Under the pieces are notes generated by a model, which saw only the letters and a program-made list of their open reading frames with translations, was not told the DNA's origin and did no database searches. DNA of 64,000 nt from Planctomycetota bacterium (GTDB taxonomy: Bacteria > Planctomycetota > Phycisphaerae > Phycisphaerales > SM1A02): positions 1 through 64,000 of the forward strand of contig RFON01000008.1 of NCBI GenBank assembly GCA_009926625.1. The letters are read 5' to 3'. Numbering within the stretch: the stretch's first letter is position 1; each line of letters begins with the position of its first letter. The translations under genes and the position numbers were made by a program. Below are positions 16,355-24,710 of the stretch, piece after piece.

Positions 16355-18741
16355 TTGCGTCCCTCCCTGGTTGTCTTGAGGCGCACCACCAGTTCAAGCA
16401 CAGGGACCTCATCCTTCGGTCCGAACAAGAATGTCTTCCCCTGAACGCAATTCGCGATCTCGTCCCGTTGCTGTTCAATCCACTGCCGAACACTCTCTTG
16501 TGCATCGAGACGTTTCTGAGCCGCCGCAATCTCCTTGCTGAGCGCATTCGCTCGCTTCTTCGTGTCGGGATCCGTTGGGGTCCCAAGCATCTTCAGTGCT
16601 TGCTCGTTACTGGTGATCTCGCCCTTCACCTCCAGGATTGCTTCCTTGACTCTCGCGAGTTCGTCATCGGACAGGTTGGCTGGCCAATCGAACAACACCT
16701 CCCAGAAACGGTTGTTCGCACTGCCGCGGCTTGATTCACGAACAATGATCCCTCCTCCCTGCGCACATTTCGGAACACTGACCGACATGCCTGATGACAT
16801 GCTCGAAGAAAGGTCCGTCCATGCCCCGCCGGCAGCAGCGCACTGCCACACCCCTTGCATCGGAACCTCCCTGATGCTTTCCCCGTCGACGGTAACGCTT
16901 GTCACCTTGGAAAACCGAATCCACTTTGCCTCGCGAGCAGCAGTCTGCCCTGTCGGCCCTGTCGGCCCTGTCGGCCATGTCGCGAGGCCCATGTGCTCGA
17001 TCTCCTTCTTCAACCGTTCGAACCACCCGCCGTTCGATGCATCAATAGTGCTGGTCACTACCCAGGTCAGCTTCAGCGATCCATTCACACACTCCATCTT
17101 TGCGATGCGATCTGGGGCAGCGCCAGGGCGTGTCGAGCGCAGCGTGATCCCCTCTGCGTCGAAGCCGAATCCGCCGCGCTCCGCAGGGCCGACCCATTTC
17201 CAACTCGCGCCCTCGGGACACTCGATGAGATTGTCGAAGCCATGCCAGTGACCGAACGAGTCCTTCTGCGCAGCCGGCACGGACTTCACAATCCACCCAC
17301 CCGAGTCAGTCGGCATGCGAGGCATGCCATCCTGCATCGCGGCCTTCGGTGCTGCGGCAGACAGCATTGGCTTCAAGCGCTCGCGGCTGTTTGGCTGCGT
17401 CGGAGAGACTTGCTGCGGACTTGGCGATGGCAGCGCGGACGCCGAATCGGCCGCCGCCTGCTGCGCAGCAAGCTGATCGCGGCTTGCCCTTGCGTCCGCC
17501 AAGTCACGCTCAAGTTCGCTGATTCGATCCTTCGCAGCAAGGAGTTCGCTGCGCACTTCCGCCTCCACTTGCGTGACCCCTGGCTGGGCAACAACCTGGA
17601 TCGGCGCGGTGGTCGAATCAGGGATCTTGGCTGGGACCGCGGGCGCAGTGCTCATCGGCGCTGGGGACGCATTGCCCGCTGTCTCCCGCTGCATCATCAG
17701 CAGCAACAGCACGACACTCAGCAGGGCGAAGAATGCAGCGCACGCAGCGAGAAGCACAGGGACCTTGCGCTGATGCTCCGAACCCGACGCAGTCTCGTTG
17801 AAGGCCACACGCTGCGGCGAGCCTCGCTCGAGCGAGCGTCCGAGCACGGCATCGAGATCCGCGGGCTTGTCGGGGGACAATTCGATGCAGGCACCCGTGC
17901 CGCCTTCCGCACCAACACTCGGCTCCGCGGCTGGCACCCGCGTCGTCGGCATCGTTCCAGTCCTCGCGAAATCGATGAAACGACCCGTGCGCGTGCAGGG
18001 CGCGCCGTTGCAGAGGTCGATGCAAGTGCCACCGCCCGCCCTCGCTGCCTGCGCTGCGGGCGTTCCATCCAAACAGAATCGCCACGAACAGCGCACGCCC
18101 GCAATGGGCTCCATGAAGTACGAAGTGAAGGTCACACGCCAACGAAGTTCTGCGGGCAGCAGCAGCAGCGCCTCCGCGATCAAGGCGAGCGCATTCGTGC
18201 GCGGAGCGACGATCACCGAACAAGCCTTCGTCGGGTCCAGCATGGCGGCGTTCGCCAGCACGCCAGCCCAACCCGCATCGCCGCTTGCACGCTGCCATGC
18301 CGTGCACACTCCAGCCATCACGCGCCCCGCGCTTGGCATTCGCTTCTCATGCGGCAACTCGCGCGGCTCGCCGGTCCATGAATCAACGACGACCCCCTCC
18401 TGCTGCAGCAACCATGCGGGTCCCGCCGCACCACACTCCTCTTCGCGCAGCAAGAGATGATGTGCGAACTTGTTGCTGCGTCCCGTGTGGTCGGGCGGTG
18501 CCAAGCGAACCGCGGACAGCACATGCCTGGTGACGCCTCCACCCTCGACGATCCAATGTGAATACGCCACTGGGCATGCAGCGGGATCCGCCGCATCGTT
18601 TGGCTTTCGGTAGCCCGAGAGTGCTTCGATGCGCGGAATGAACGGCGCAGGAAACCCTTGCGTCAGGCCGACGGTGCAGATGCCGCTCGTCTGCGGACGA
18701 AGTCCACGCGGTGCCGATGTGTAAAACAGTTCGTACGCCAT
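16351..18741 (-). CDS. GAP1-like (GTPase-associated) membrane protein
   Basis: 796 residues from ATG 18741, 4 nt after the GTPase stop; an in-frame start at 18786 would lie inside the GTPase gene. The N-terminal 300 residues begin MAYELFYTSAPRGLRPQTSG and contain NKFAHHLLL and LPAELRWRVTFTSYF. This resembles the GAP1-N2 domain of GTPase-associated protein 1, a partner of TRAFAC/DO-GTPases in predicted conflict systems. A membrane segment follows at about 325-345 (LLAACAAFFALLSVVLLLLM), then coiled coil (385-424), a domain with three Gly-Pro-Thr-like triplets, and a C-terminal coiled coil (687-753). The family link is from memory of sequence style and should be confirmed by profile search. Confidence 0.75.
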   Translation of the reverse strand: MAYELFYTSAPRGLRPQTSGICTVGLTQGFPAPFIPRIEALSGYRKPNDAADPAACPVAYSHWIVEGGGVTRHVLSAVRLAPPDHTGRSNKFAHHLLLREEECGAAGPAWLLQQEGVVVDSWTGEPRELPHEKRMPSAGRVMAGVCTAWQRASGDAGWAGVLANAAMLDPTKACSVIVAPRTNALALIAEALLLLPAELRWRVTFTSYFMEPIAGVRCSWRFCLDGTPAAQAARAGGGTCIDLCNGAPCTRTGRFIDFARTGTMPTTRVPAAEPSVGAEGGTGACIELSPDKPADLDAVLGRSLERGSPQRVAFNETASGSEHQRKVPVLLAACAAFFALLSVVLLLLMMQRETAGNASPAPMSTAPAVPAKIPDSTTAPIQVVAQPGVTQVEAEVRSELLAAKDRISELERDLADARASRDQLAAQQAAADSASALPSPSPQQVSPTQPNSRERLKPMLSAAAPKAAMQDGMPRMPTDSGGWIVKSVPAAQKDSFGHWHGFDNLIECPEGASWKWVGPAERGGFGFDAEGITLRSTRPGAAPDRIAKMECVNGSLKLTWVVTSTIDASNGGWFERLKKEIEHMGLATWPTGPTGPTGQTAAREAKWIRFSKVTSVTVDGESIREVPMQGVWQCAAAGGAWTDLSSSMSSGMSVSVPKCAQGGGIIVRESSRGSANNRFWEVLFDWPANLSDDELARVKEAILEVKGEITSNEQALKMLGTPTDPDTKKRANALSKEIAAAQKRLDAQESVRQWIEQQRDEIANCVQGKTFLFGPKDEVPVLELVVRLKTTREGRK
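16950..16976. repeat. three tandem 9-bp units
   Basis: CTGTCGGCC occurs three times head to tail inside the GAP1-like gene and encodes a short collagen-like Gly-Pro-Thr run on the minus strand. Perfect copies suggest recent slippage. Confidence 0.85.
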
Positions 18742-18745
18742 GCTG

Positions 18746-20017
18746 TCAGCCCGTCGGTGCGCCGCTTGCCCGCCGCACGCCAACAATCGTGCCGAGCCTT
18801 GCGAGATCCAAGAGGAACGGCACCGTCACCCACCATGGATTGACCTTTGATGCGCGGACCCGAAGCAGCCCATTGCTCAACACTGGTGAACATCCAGTGG
18901 CGCTCACTGGCACGAACATCACTTCGCTCACCAGTCCGCGGACAGCGGAGACGAATTCCGGCACGGACTTGCGGAGCAATGCCTCGACCTCATCGCTGAC
19001 CCGCGAGATACGCTCCATATCGAGGCCGCCGAGTTTGAGCCCGCCTGGTCGGCTGTCCAGCACATACGGGTCCGACTCGATGTCCATGCCAGGCACAAGC
19101 GAACGCCACACATCGCTCTTGGTGACAACGACGACGAGTGGCTGCTGCAGCCGATCGCTCGACGACAGACTCGTCATGCGTCGGATTCGCGCAGCCATCT
19201 CCTGCACAACCGTGTCCTGCCGAAATGGACGCGACGCTTGCGTCAATTGCGGGTCACTGCTCAGCCCCTCCAACAGGCGGCGAAAACGCACATCCTGCGT
19301 TGGATCAAAGAGGAAGTACAGCATCTTTGCGCGAGCAAGGTGCTGGGTGGTCGGTGATGTCGCGAGGTCGCCCCCGGGCAGGAAGTGCTCACCCGCGTTG
19401 TCGTACAAGCACAGCACCTCGGTCCGCTCCTGCGCTTCGGCTGCGAACACGTGCGCCGCAGTCGGACGCACCGAAAAGAGATAGGGCTCGGGAAGGGTGG
19501 TGGTCTGCCCGGGTTCGATCTGCACGGTGCTGTACTGATCGCCTTCCAACTGCGTCTTGTCGAGTGCGACCAAGCCGTCTGGGTTGTCTGGGAGAAAGAG
19601 CAACTGCTCATTTCGCGTCAGCGCCTGATTCGACTGCGGATCTGCGTCCGCCAGCGTGAGTGCGAAGCACTCCTCAAGACGCTGCCGAAGCATCCAAGCG
19701 GCGGCAGTCAGGAAGAATGTCTTGCCGCTGCTCGGCGTTCCGACGATCGACAAGATCCGTGCACGATGCTCGAGCATCACCGATGGGATCTGCAAGTGGC
19801 AACGCGGACATGCCAGCCGACGACAGGTTGACCCCATGGCATCGATCCCCTCCCCAGCCGCTGTGTAACGCGATGGCACAAAGCGCAACTGGGCATCAGC
19901 CGCGAGCACCGGATCGTTGCGAAGGTCTGGGTGGCTCGAGACCCAACAGATGTCTTCTGCGGGAAACTGATGCCAACAGTGCGGGCAGCGGATCTTTCGG
20001 AGGAGTGCGCGTCGCAT
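18746..20017 (-). CDS. zinc-ribbon TRAFAC-type (DO-GTPase-like) GTPase
   Basis: 423 residues, first gene of the seven-gene operon. An N-terminal zinc ribbon (C11, C14, C70, C73 in CPHC and CPRC pairs, interrupted by about 55 residues) precedes a P-loop GTPase domain: GTPSSGKT at 93-100, G3 DNAGE at 206-210 and G4-like TKSD at 299-302. The DNAGEHF form of G3, the VTKSD and the fused zinc ribbon resemble the TRAFAC-clade GTPases of predicted NTP-dependent conflict systems (DO-GTPase2 type). No membrane segment is seen. It is directly followed by a GAP1-like gene, the usual partner of such GTPases. Biochemical activity is inferred. Confidence 0.82.
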   Translation of the reverse strand: MRRALLRKIRCPHCWHQFPAEDICWVSSHPDLRNDPVLAADAQLRFVPSRYTAAGEGIDAMGSTCRRLACPRCHLQIPSVMLEHRARILSIVGTPSSGKTFFLTAAAWMLRQRLEECFALTLADADPQSNQALTRNEQLLFLPDNPDGLVALDKTQLEGDQYSTVQIEPGQTTTLPEPYLFSVRPTAAHVFAAEAQERTEVLCLYDNAGEHFLPGGDLATSPTTQHLARAKMLYFLFDPTQDVRFRRLLEGLSSDPQLTQASRPFRQDTVVQEMAARIRRMTSLSSSDRLQQPLVVVVTKSDVWRSLVPGMDIESDPYVLDSRPGGLKLGGLDMERISRVSDEVEALLRKSVPEFVSAVRGLVSEVMFVPVSATGCSPVLSNGLLRVRASKVNPWWVTVPFLLDLARLGTIVGVRRASGAPTG

Positions 20018-20087
20018 GCGTCCCGAGGAGTCCCTTGAAGTGAAACGAACTGCTCTGTTTCACCAACGGGGCCCGACCAACGAAGTG

Positions 20088-20093
20088 TAAGGT
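20088..20093 (+). promoter_or_regulatory. possible -10 TAAGGT for the membrane protein
   Basis: TAAGGT ends 19 nt before ATG 20113. In the 95 nt between the divergent starts the minus strand also shows TACACT about 70 nt before the GTPase ATG, so both promoters may lie back to back here. Weak. Confidence 0.3.
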
Positions 20094-20112
20094 GTGCGAG
20101 GCGACTCTCACG

Positions 20113-20958
20113 ATGGAACTCTCGCTTGCCCAGACCGTCCTTCTGCCCGCGATCGTTGCCGTCGCGCTGCTGCTGCTGCCACGCGGCCCATGGTGCATCG
20201 AGCGCGCTCCCGCGCAGGTCGCTCCATGGACAGCGGGGTTCGCTCTTCCATCTGCGATCCTGATTGCCGTCTACTTGATCGAGGGTGCGCCCGCACTTGC
20301 CTTGACGCAGCGCTGGCACGCTGTCTGGCTCGCAGCACTGGTCTTTGCGGTGACTGCAACTCCCGCCGCGTTTCCTCTTCACATGCCGCGCAACCAACCC
20401 TTCCTGCTTGGGTTGTCCGCCGCGCTGGCGCTGTTGATGCTCCGCCTTCCGAACCTTGATTCATGGACTGTGCGCATCCTGCTGGCTGTCGTCGGCGCAC
20501 TCTTCGCGGGACGCGTTGCGGTGGTTGCCGAGCAGTTGCCGCGGACGAGCACTCTCGTCATTGCCACGAGCATGAAGGCCATCACCGTGATGCTGCTTGC
20601 AGCGGGCTCATTGAAGGCTGGGCTGATTGCCGCATCCATCGCCTGTGCCAGCGGAGCTGCGCTGTTCGTGACGCTGCGGGTGCCAACCCTGTTGCCAGGC
20701 GGTGCCTTCGCCGCTTCCGCCATGGTGGTGCTGTTTTCGCTCGCGTGGTACGGCGCGGCGTACCACGGAAGCCCTGCGATACGGTGGGTGAACTGGGCCG
20801 CGATTGCAGGCAGTGGCGTGTTCATTTGCTTGGTGCCACTGAACCGTTCGGGTCCTTCACCTCAAGCGCGCCCTCGCCGCATCGTCATCGCCGCGACCAC
20901 TGCTTCGTGCGTCATCGCCGTTGCAACAGCCTTCCACACCGTTCTCGTGACCGCGTGA
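20113..20958 (+). CDS. polytopic membrane protein of unknown function
   Basis: 281 residues from ATG 20113, nearly all in hydrophobic helices (about nine), for example LAQTVLLPAIVAVALLLLP at the N-terminus. A GTG 21 nt upstream is also in frame but lies inside the -10-like element. No transporter or enzyme motif is visible. It is divergent from the GTPase operon and convergent with the von Willebrand gene, so it stands alone. It could be functionally linked to either neighbour, but nothing in the sequence proves it. Confidence 0.72.
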   Translation: MELSLAQTVLLPAIVAVALLLLPRGPWCIERAPAQVAPWTAGFALPSAILIAVYLIEGAPALALTQRWHAVWLAALVFAVTATPAAFPLHMPRNQPFLLGLSAALALLMLRLPNLDSWTVRILLAVVGALFAGRVAVVAEQLPRTSTLVIATSMKAITVMLLAAGSLKAGLIAASIACASGAALFVTLRVPTLLPGGAFAASAMVVLFSLAWYGAAYHGSPAIRWVNWAAIAGSGVFICLVPLNRSGPSPQARPRRIVIAATTASCVIAVATAFHTVLVTA

Positions 20959-20974
20959 TATTCCCGCAGCAAGG

Positions 20975-23929
20975 TCAAGGAACAATGTCGGGAACGAATT
21001 GGTACTGCCCGCCAGACACCATGGCGAATTGGCGCAGGTAGGACTCCGACAGGAGCCCCCCAAAGTTGATCACATGAATCGTCTCGCCATTCGTGCCGAG
21101 CATCTGCCCGAGTGCTCTGAGGTTTTGCGTCATGTTCGGCACATCGCCTGCGGTCAGCAAGTAGATGGTGTTGGGCTTGAAGGTTTGCAGCGAATACCGA
21201 AGCGCGTCGAACAGGATTGGCGCACCCGCCACAAGCGCCGCATCGCCTTGTCGATCGGCCCAAGCGAACATCTGCCGCTTGTTGGCGTCATTCGCCTTGA
21301 CCGCTTGCTTGCCCGGCGGTGACTCCACCTTCGCGTCAAAGAAGACGATGGCAAACTCAAGACTCGGGTCCATGTGGTGAATCGCCTTCTTGACTTCGAG
21401 CAGCGCATGATCCATTCGACGCAGTTGCGGACCCGCAGTGCTTTTCATGCTCGCCCCAGCTTCGATCACGAAGAGGATCTTCTGGGCATCATCGGGAGCT
21501 GGAATTCCGCTGCAGTTGCACGAACCGCCTCCGCATGAACCGCTGCCACTACCGCCGCCGCCACTGCTGCTCCCACTACTGCTGCCACTACCGCCTCCAC
21601 CGCCGCCACTGCCACCGCCGCTCGCACCTGAGGACTGCTGCGCACCACCAGACTGCGCTGCGCCGCTTGGACTGCCACTTGGGCTGCCACTTGGACTGCC
21701 GCTTGGCGATCCAGTTGCACTGCCCGACTGCGACGCCCCGCCAGCCGACTGGTTTCCGCTCGATGTGCCTTGGGCTGCAGACTGCCCGCTGCCCTTCGCT
21801 CCACCTTGACTCGCGGCGCTTCCGCTCGACGCCGCGCCCTGAGTCGGTGCTTGTCCACTGCCTTGACCAGCACTTTGACCAGTCCCTTGTCCCTTCTGCC
21901 CTGCTCCCGCAGCCGCTTTCGCGCCGACTTGCGGAATCGCTCCTCCAGACCCCGGCGGCCCTCCCGTTCCCGTCGGCGAGTAGCCAGCGTTCACCAACTG
22001 CTGCGCCGCCTTGGCGATTCCTTCGATGTCGAGAAGCACTTCGACCTTTCCGCCAAACTCGCTGTCGGGTGGGAACTTCAAGCCGAAGTCGGGTGGGTTC
22101 ACCTCGAATCGCACCTCGAACCCAGCGCAATTGCCGAGCGCGGTGCGCGACTGCCCCGTTCGTGTTGCTCGCACCTTGATGGGGCGTGTCTTGCCAGCGA
22201 TCGTCAACTCCCCGTCGAGCCCAAACGAGTCCGCTGATGCCGTCGATTCAGAAAGGGATGTTGTTGTCAGCACGAACTCTGGGTTCTTGCTGGTGTTCAA
22301 GAATGCAGATCCCATGTGAACGCGGGCAAAGTCCTCGCCGTCGCAGTCCAGCGATTTCGCGCCCACGCGTACTGTCAGTTGCGGCCAGTTTCCCTGCGTC
22401 AGGACGAAGGAACCTGAAACATCGTGAAACGCCGCCCAGTACTGGCCCGCCTTCGCATGGTGCACGCCAACGAATGCAGCGCTGTACATGTCATCGATGT
22501 CGAAGTGTTGCAGTCCACTCGGCGGCGGCACATAGCGATAGCTCCCGTTGTTGTCGGCTGCGATCTGCTTGCAGATTTGCTCCCCGATCTGGTCATGGAA
22601 GCAAATCGTGTTGATCTCGACTTTCTTGGTTGGATTGCCTGCCGCAATGACCGCGCCAGAGGTCGCAGGATCGAACACTCCATCCGTCATCAGGAAGATG
22701 GCCTCCGGCTTCAACCGCCGCAGCGCAATGTCCAGCGCACCACTTGGATCCGTGCCGCCACGAGAGTTTGGTCCAAACGCGGTGCGCAGCACCCAGTCGC
22801 ATGCCTCCTTCTTCGCCCGCGGGGTGGCCTTGATCATGGAACTCCCGTTCATCGGAAAGGGCCCCGAGCTGAAGAAGATGACGAAGAACTTCGCATCATC
22901 ATCGAGCGCCTGAATGCTCATGCGCACTTCCGCAATCAACTGCGCCATCTTGTCTGGGCTCATGCTTCCCGAGAAGTCCAGCAAATAGACGATCGAGTTC
23001 GCCTTTGTCTTCACGCCGAGAAATTCTGCGCCTCCGACACTCGTCTTCTCCTTCTTTCGAGGACCGCGTGAACTCGTCAGCGCCGGTCGATCGGTCGGCT
23101 CGGGCGGAATCTCCCCTGGCGGCGTCAACCCCAGACGAGGGCGCGTGGCGCGACTGACCTGATTCGGATCGCCGGAGCGCCTCTCGCCAGCCACGACTTC
23201 CTTGGGCACCCTTCCCTCCACCGCAAGAACGATCCGCATGACACCTGTTCCCGCTGCATCACCGAGATCGGCAGCGAGCCCCGCAGTGGTGAGATCGACT
23301 TCGACTTCGCCCACCAGCCCGACGCGCGCGTTCTCCTCGCCCATGAATCGGATGGTCATCGGCACCGAGATCTGCTTGCCGCCGATGGAGAGCGTCGTCG
23401 ACTTGACCAAGAATGACCCATCCTTCGCGGCTGCCTCCGACTTCCCCTCGATGCGGATGAACGGGAATGCCGCCGCATTCAGCGAGCTCGCATCGAGCAG
23501 CGCCTCCTCGAGTTCCTTGTTGTTGCAGTCGATGGTCTTGACGCGGATGGATGCGTCGATGGTGACGCCGAGTTTCTCATCAAACTCGAATGCGCCTTCC
23601 ACGCTGTGAAAGGTCCCCCAGAACTGCGAACACGATGAACGATCCGCGCGGAACAGCGCCATCGAGTATCGATCATCGATCAGGAATGCGCCCGCCGCAG
23701 TTGCCGATGGAGTGGGCTCCGCTCGGATCTGCTCGGCTGTTGTCTGCATCGCGGCAGGCTGTGCCGGAGCCTTTGAGTTCTGCGCATCCTGGGCATTCTG
23801 TGCATCCTGTGCGGTGCAGACAACGCACAGCGCCGCACAAGGCAACCAAGCTGCCAAGAGTCCCCGCACTATGCGCCGAGGGCTTCGACTTCCAGTTGAC
23901 TGCTCGATGTTCGATGACACATCGAACAT
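20975..23929 (-). CDS. secreted YceI-VWA-YceI-VWA multidomain protein
   Basis: 984 residues from ATG 23929. Signal peptide (LLAAWLPCAALCVVCTA, cut before QDAQ). Domain order: YceI-like barrel (about 80-245), von Willebrand A with intact MIDAS DFSGS near 314-318 and a TDG-type loop (LMTDGVF), second YceI-like barrel (about 493-646), low-complexity Gly/Ser/Gln/Pro linker (650-815) ending in CGGGSCNC, and a second VWA whose MIDAS is degenerate (EAGAS). YceI domains bind long isoprenoids or amphiphiles; VWA domains bind proteins through a metal. Start is uncertain: ATG 23929 lies inside a strong hairpin, and GTG 23869 would give a compact signal peptide. Downstream of a single-domain YceI gene. 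Confidence 0.85.
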   Translation of the reverse strand: MFDVSSNIEQSTGSRSPRRIVRGLLAAWLPCAALCVVCTAQDAQNAQDAQNSKAPAQPAAMQTTAEQIRAEPTPSATAAGAFLIDDRYSMALFRADRSSCSQFWGTFHSVEGAFEFDEKLGVTIDASIRVKTIDCNNKELEEALLDASSLNAAAFPFIRIEGKSEAAAKDGSFLVKSTTLSIGGKQISVPMTIRFMGEENARVGLVGEVEVDLTTAGLAADLGDAAGTGVMRIVLAVEGRVPKEVVAGERRSGDPNQVSRATRPRLGLTPPGEIPPEPTDRPALTSSRGPRKKEKTSVGGAEFLGVKTKANSIVYLLDFSGSMSPDKMAQLIAEVRMSIQALDDDAKFFVIFFSSGPFPMNGSSMIKATPRAKKEACDWVLRTAFGPNSRGGTDPSGALDIALRRLKPEAIFLMTDGVFDPATSGAVIAAGNPTKKVEINTICFHDQIGEQICKQIAADNNGSYRYVPPPSGLQHFDIDDMYSAAFVGVHHAKAGQYWAAFHDVSGSFVLTQGNWPQLTVRVGAKSLDCDGEDFARVHMGSAFLNTSKNPEFVLTTTSLSESTASADSFGLDGELTIAGKTRPIKVRATRTGQSRTALGNCAGFEVRFEVNPPDFGLKFPPDSEFGGKVEVLLDIEGIAKAAQQLVNAGYSPTGTGGPPGSGGAIPQVGAKAAAGAGQKGQGTGQSAGQGSGQAPTQGAASSGSAASQGGAKGSGQSAAQGTSSGNQSAGGASQSGSATGSPSGSPSGSPSGSPSGAAQSGGAQQSSGASGGGSGGGGGGSGSSSGSSSGGGGSGSGSCGGGSCNCSGIPAPDDAQKILFVIEAGASMKSTAGPQLRRMDHALLEVKKAIHHMDPSLEFAIVFFDAKVESPPGKQAVKANDANKRQMFAWADRQGDAALVAGAPILFDALRYSLQTFKPNTIYLLTAGDVPNMTQNLRALGQMLGTNGETIHVINFGGLLSESYLRQFAMVSGGQYQFVPDIVP
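21666..21713. repeat. 12-bp tandem repeat in VWA-protein linker
   Basis: Four near-identical 12-bp units (CTTGGACTGCCA type) encode repeated Gly-Ser-Pro-Ser on the minus strand in the linker of the YceI/VWA protein. Confidence 0.8.
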
Positions 23930-23939
23930 CGAACAGTCA
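23897..23939. repeat. 20-bp inverted repeat, 3-nt loop
   Basis: Arms 23897-23916 and 23920-23939 are complementary at 19 of 20 positions around ACA. The repeat begins 6 nt past the stop of the YceI gene and contains the ATG at 23929. There is no T-run on either side, so it is not a standard intrinsic terminator. It may separate or tune expression of the two genes. Confidence 0.9.
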
Positions 23940-23945
23940 CCGCAC

Positions 23946-24584
23946 TCAGTTGGATGCAGCAATCGCTTCAACTGCGATGATGATCCTCACCTGATCGCCG
24001 ATCGATCCTTGCTCGACTCCGTATGTCATGCCGTAGTCCGATCGCTTGATGTCGAAGGTGCCTTCAAATCCAGCGCGCGTCTTGCCTCCCATCGTCGCGA
24101 TCTTCGACGCATCAATCGTGACGGTGACCTCCTTCGTGACTCCGTGAATGGAAAGTTTGCCGCCGACCTCGAATCGCCCACCACCGATCGACTTGGCATT
24201 TGTCGACTTGAACGACATCTTCGGAAACTCGACTGCATTGAAGAAGTCAGGACTCTTGAGATGCGCGTTCAACTTGTCGTTGCCACTGTCGACGGTACCC
24301 ACATCAACCGACACATCGAAGGAAAGCATCTTGCCTTCCTCGTACTTCACTTCGCCAGAGACATCGTTGAACCGTCCCCAAAACTGCCCCGCACCCATGT
24401 GCTGCACGCGAAACAGTGCCATCGAGTGCACATCATCGATAACGAAGACCGATGCCGCGGCAGACGCGGACGACTTCGGCTCGGCTGCCTTCTGTGGGGC
24501 ATTGAGAGCAAGTGCTGCCGCGAGTCCGATGACCGCGAAGAGCGGAAGTGCGAAGCGTGAAAGGCGGCACAGTGGGCAGGACAT
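23946..24584 (-). CDS. YceI family protein
   Basis: 212 residues from ATG 24584, which has AAGAGGAG 7 nt upstream; a longer frame to 24623 has no such site. Signal peptide or N-terminal anchor (FALPLFAVIGLAAALAL) followed by a YceI lipocalin-like barrel: VDVGTVDSGNDKLNAHLKSPDFF and SDYGMTYGV-type segments are classic. YceI proteins bind polyprenyl lipids in the periplasm. It is followed by the multidomain YceI/VWA gene, separated by the long hairpin. Confidence 0.9.
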   Translation of the reverse strand: MSCPLCRLSRFALPLFAVIGLAAALALNAPQKAAEPKSSASAAASVFVIDDVHSMALFRVQHMGAGQFWGRFNDVSGEVKYEEGKMLSFDVSVDVGTVDSGNDKLNAHLKSPDFFNAVEFPKMSFKSTNAKSIGGGRFEVGGKLSIHGVTKEVTVTIDASKIATMGGKTRAGFEGTFDIKRSDYGMTYGVEQGSIGDQVRIIIAVEAIAASN

Positions 24585-24710
24585 GAAGGCTCTCCTCTTT
24601 GTGGTGCTTGGTTGATGACACAACTCGATCTACGCGCACCCTATCAGTAGGCGCGCAGGATTTCGCAATCCGCAGTGGAAGGCGACGGCGGATAGAATGT
24701 CCTATAACTG

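Noticed and set aside
21438-21809. 123-codon polyproline/leucine frame antisense to the VWA protein
   Set aside because: It is the reverse of the Gly/Ser/Gln linker and has no independent support.
21535-21900. CRISPR-like or satellite repeat
   Set aside because: Units are 12 bp, lie in frame and encode a Gly/Ser/Pro linker; there are no spacers.
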